This document shows positions 20,320 to 22,282 of a DNA stretch of 22,282 nt, one piece after another. The DNA comes from a virus: positions 1 through 22,282 of IMG/VR virus record IMGVR_UViG_3300045135_003636, one strand, 5' to 3'. Both the position numbers and the translations under genes were made by a program. The notes below the pieces were generated by a model. The model was given only the letters and a program-made list of their open reading frames with translations, did not search any database and was not told where the DNA came from. The first letter of the stretch is position 1. Each line of letters begins with the position of its first letter.

Positions 20320-21099
20320 ATGGCGCTTCCACTGATAGGTCCGATCTCGCTCAGCCAGATAAACACCGAACTTGGCCGTGCTGCTGGCGCTACGATCTCG
20401 CTTGGTGACGCAGGCGTGCGCGGGCTTGCAGGTGTGGCCAATGGTGCCATCGGCCTCGGCGCTCTGCGCGGCAAATCTGCCCAGTTCACCCATACGATCA
20501 CCACCCATCAGCAAGAGCTGAACCTGCACACATACCTGCAAGCGCAGGGCTGGGATGGCATGAGCAAGGTCGAGGTGACGGTGGCCGCCGGCATCTACCT
20601 CTGGTCTGATAATACCACGATCCCGGCGCTCGACATGGGCGGGGCCTTCCCCGGCGGGCTGACGCTGGTCAATCGTGGCTTTATCATGGGCAAAGGTGGC
20701 GACGGTGGCTACCAGCTGACGGACCGTACCAGTTACGTCGCACCAACGTCAGGTGGCCCGGCGATTGGTCTGACCGGCCCAATCACCATTGATAATGCCG
20801 CAGGGTATATTGGAGGCGGCGGAGGCGGTGGTGCCGCGGCAACCGGCAGTCCCATCGCGATCCTGAGCACGGCTGTGCACAGCCCTGGCGGCGGCGGTGC
20901 AGGCGGGGGGCGCGGCGGAGCCATGCCTTACGGCAATACATCAAGCCTTGTGCTGGGCGATTTTGGCCTCAGCGGTGCAATCGGCCAGCCGGGTTCAGTG
21001 GCCACGAATTCGAACAACTGGGCTGGCGCAACCATACCAAGCCATGGCGGAGCTGGCGGCGGGGGCGGCGCCGGCGCCACAGCCGGCGGCGGTATTTAG
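20320..21099 (+). CDS. Glycine-rich tail fibre / adhesin, first half (polyglycine type)
   Basis: 259 residues; ATG 20320 three bases after the preceding stop. The N-terminal part (PLIGPISLSQINTELGRAAGATISLGDAGVRGLAG) is the usual start of the phage glycine-rich fibre family, and the middle is a beta-rich trunk (AQFTHTITTHQQELNLHTYL, VAAGIYLWSDN). The C-terminal third has three polyglycine blocks, the arrangement of polyglycine-II receptor-binding domains seen in phage adhesins. It ends abruptly in GGAGATAGGGI followed by TAG. The TAG is part of TAGGAG, which is also the ribosome site of the next gene, so the two are likely translationally coupled. Confidence 0.78.
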   Translation: MALPLIGPISLSQINTELGRAAGATISLGDAGVRGLAGVANGAIGLGALRGKSAQFTHTITTHQQELNLHTYLQAQGWDGMSKVEVTVAAGIYLWSDNTTIPALDMGGAFPGGLTLVNRGFIMGKGGDGGYQLTDRTSYVAPTSGGPAIGLTGPITIDNAAGYIGGGGGGGAAATGSPIAILSTAVHSPGGGGAGGGRGGAMPYGNTSSLVLGDFGLSGAIGQPGSVATNSNNWAGATIPSHGGAGGGGGAGATAGGGI

Positions 21100-21110
21100 G
21101 AGAATAACAA

Positions 21111-21596
21111 ATGGGCAGTGGCAGTGGTGGAGGTCCGCTCAAAATTGGCGGCATATCGGGTCAGGGTGGCGGGCGCATTCTGCCGGGGACGGGCGGCAGT
21201 GTTGGGGAACTCATCCTGAGCGCGACCCGGTTTGATGCAACGGCCAATGTGGCGCTAGGTCAGCCGGACTATCGACCATCCCCACCTTATGGCTCCGCAT
21301 TCGATACGGTGTTTGCAGCGCCGGGTGGCGGGCCGGGGCAGCCCGGCAAAGGCGATGGGTTTGCCGTGTATGTCTCCGTGAATGCCAATGATGGCACGAC
21401 AGCACCAGTCACACCGACGTCTGGCGGCGGCGGGGGATGGGGCGCAGCAGGTGGCTCTGGAACGCAGTCCCTGCCGGACTTCACGGTTCAAAAAGGCGGC
21501 AACCTCGGCGCCGCAGGCGGCAAGGCCATCAAGACAAACGGCCATGCGGTCACCTGGCTCGCCGGGTCGGATCGGGCATACGGAGCAATCGGATGA
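21111..21596 (+). CDS. Glycine-rich tail fibre / adhesin, second half
   Basis: 161 residues; ATG 21111 with AGGAG eight bases upstream. It continues the glycine-rich pattern (MGSGSGGGPLKIGGISGQGGG, GGGPGQPGKGDGFA, SGGGGGWGAAGGSG) and ends GGKAIKTNGHAVTWL then AYGAIG, the typical ending of complete polyglycine fibre proteins. The first half lacks this ending, so the two together look like one fibre split in two. The frames differ and an in-frame stop (21105-21107) precedes this ATG. An older frameshift in a single gene, or a genuine two-part adhesin, would both explain it. The stop overlaps the next ATG. Confidence 0.75.
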   Translation: MGSGSGGGPLKIGGISGQGGGRILPGTGGSVGELILSATRFDATANVALGQPDYRPSPPYGSAFDTVFAAPGGGPGQPGKGDGFAVYVSVNANDGTTAPVTPTSGGGGGWGAAGGSGTQSLPDFTVQKGGNLGAAGGKAIKTNGHAVTWLAGSDRAYGAIG

Positions 21597-22282
21597 AAAC
21601 ATCCCTACAGTTTTTCAAAGATATGGGCGTCTGTGACGGCGCCTATGCCGTGCTTGAGCGCGTGTTTGGGCAGGCGGGCGTGACCGAGTTTGATTACGCG
21701 CAAGGGTATGAGGTGATGCTCGGCATGATGGACCAGCTTGAGGTTGAGGCCGGTCAAAGCGGCGAAGCCGGCCATGACACAGCCCAGGGCTGGCTGCAGT
21801 GGTGCTATGATCTACGCAACCGCCCTGAGGCCATCATGTATTTTGGGGATCATATTGCAGAGGACATATTCCGTACGGCTGACGGGCAGTTGCACGAGAC
21901 GCTGGACGCTGCGCGCGACCATGATCGGCGTCGTTACGCTGAATTGCGCAACGATCATGCTGCGGCGCGGGTGATCAACGGGGTGCGGTTTGCCGAGGGC
22001 GGTGCAGAGACCTGGGAGGTGGTAGATCCTGCGCGTGATGATCTCGCGGGCTTTGACGCCTTCGTTTGGCATGACAGTACGACGGGGGTGAACCACCGGA
22101 CCGACAGTGCGGCTGAGGCTGTGGCGTTCAACGCCGCGCAGGCAAAGGTCCTAGACGCGATTGAGGACGCAGAGCGAGCGGCAAGGATTGAGCGCAGGAT
22201 TAGCGACGAAAGTGGGGCGTTTAGGGTTTGGGTCTTGGGCGAGAACGGCAGTTCAACGCCGGATGCTGGAGGCGGCCGCTAG
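21593..22282 (+). CDS. Unrecognised protein after the fibre module (possible fibre assembly or accessory factor)
   Basis: 229 residues; ATG 21593 overlaps the adhesin stop (ATGA), which is a better choice than the longer in-frame starts from 21437 that read in a shadow frame. I do not recognise it. The N-terminal half is helical and acidic (FFKDMGVCDGAYAVLERVF, YEVMLGMMDQLEVEA, WLQWCYDLRNRPEAI), followed by a beta patch GAETWEVVDPARDDLAGFDAFVW and a charged helix DAIEDAERAARIERRIS. No signal peptide or membrane segment is seen. The stop TAG ends the window. Phages often place a fibre chaperone here, but nothing in the sequence proves that. Confidence 0.6.
   Translation: MKTSLQFFKDMGVCDGAYAVLERVFGQAGVTEFDYAQGYEVMLGMMDQLEVEAGQSGEAGHDTAQGWLQWCYDLRNRPEAIMYFGDHIAEDIFRTADGQLHETLDAARDHDRRRYAELRNDHAAARVINGVRFAEGGAETWEVVDPARDDLAGFDAFVWHDSTTGVNHRTDSAAEAVAFNAAQAKVLDAIEDAERAARIERRISDESGAFRVWVLGENGSSTPDAGGGR

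Overview
This window is the late (morphogenesis and lysis) half of a lambda-like siphophage genome, almost certainly a prophage or temperate phage of a GC-rich alphaproteobacterium. A Rhodobacterales host is likely: the tail-tip gene order resembles that of Rhodobacter gene transfer agents, and base composition is strongly GC-rich throughout. Nearly all phage genes run on the + strand, packed with TGATG, ATGA, GTGA and TAATG stop/start overlaps. No terminase, integrase or repressor is inside the window, so both phage ends lie outside it.

Layout. 1-4901 is the head module in lambda order: portal (5' truncated), S49 prohead protease with an in-frame nested scaffold gene, decoration protein, E-type major capsid, FII-like head-tail joining protein, and a DUF6441-type tail-completion gene. 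4908-5162 holds three complete tRNA genes on the opposite strand: Ser-TGA, Leu-TAA, and a CAT-anticodon tRNA that looks like Ile2. 5206-10978 is the tail shaft: terminator, tail tube, a G/GT-type chaperone pair with a well-formed -1 frameshift signal, and an 827-aa tape measure. A HigBA toxin-antitoxin cassette sits on the opposite strand between the chaperone and the tape measure. An IS110-family element (about 10974-12419, minus strand) then splits the tail-tip genes. 12417-16218 continues the tip: hub-like protein, NlpC/P60-like peptidase, J-like host-specificity protein and a small fibre protein. 16257-18310 is the lysis cassette: holin, endolysin with a C-terminal membrane segment, and overlapping Rz/Rz1 spanins. 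18307-22282 is a host-recognition module: beta-rich adaptor, collagen-like mini-protein, a fibre with HxH and EF-hand-like motifs, a second short fibre head, two glycine-rich adhesin-like proteins, and a final unrecognised gene.

Most notable points. (1) The IS110 element has 245 bp of non-coding DNA upstream of its transposase. Its minus-strand transcript can be folded by eye into a bridge-RNA-like structure whose putative loops match both the element's own ends and the phage target flank, all anchored on CT (AG on +) cores. (2) A textbook A AAA AAC heptamer with a 14-bp stem-loop 5 nt downstream would fuse the two tail chaperone frames and preserve a four-cysteine motif. (3) The reverse-strand cargo (tRNAs, HigBA, IS110) occupies three separate junctions of an otherwise one-directional late operon. 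(4) A polyglycine-type adhesin is encoded as two consecutive ORFs whose junction is TAGGAG, a stop codon overlapping a Shine-Dalgarno. All functional calls rest on reading the translated sequence; no database search was run.
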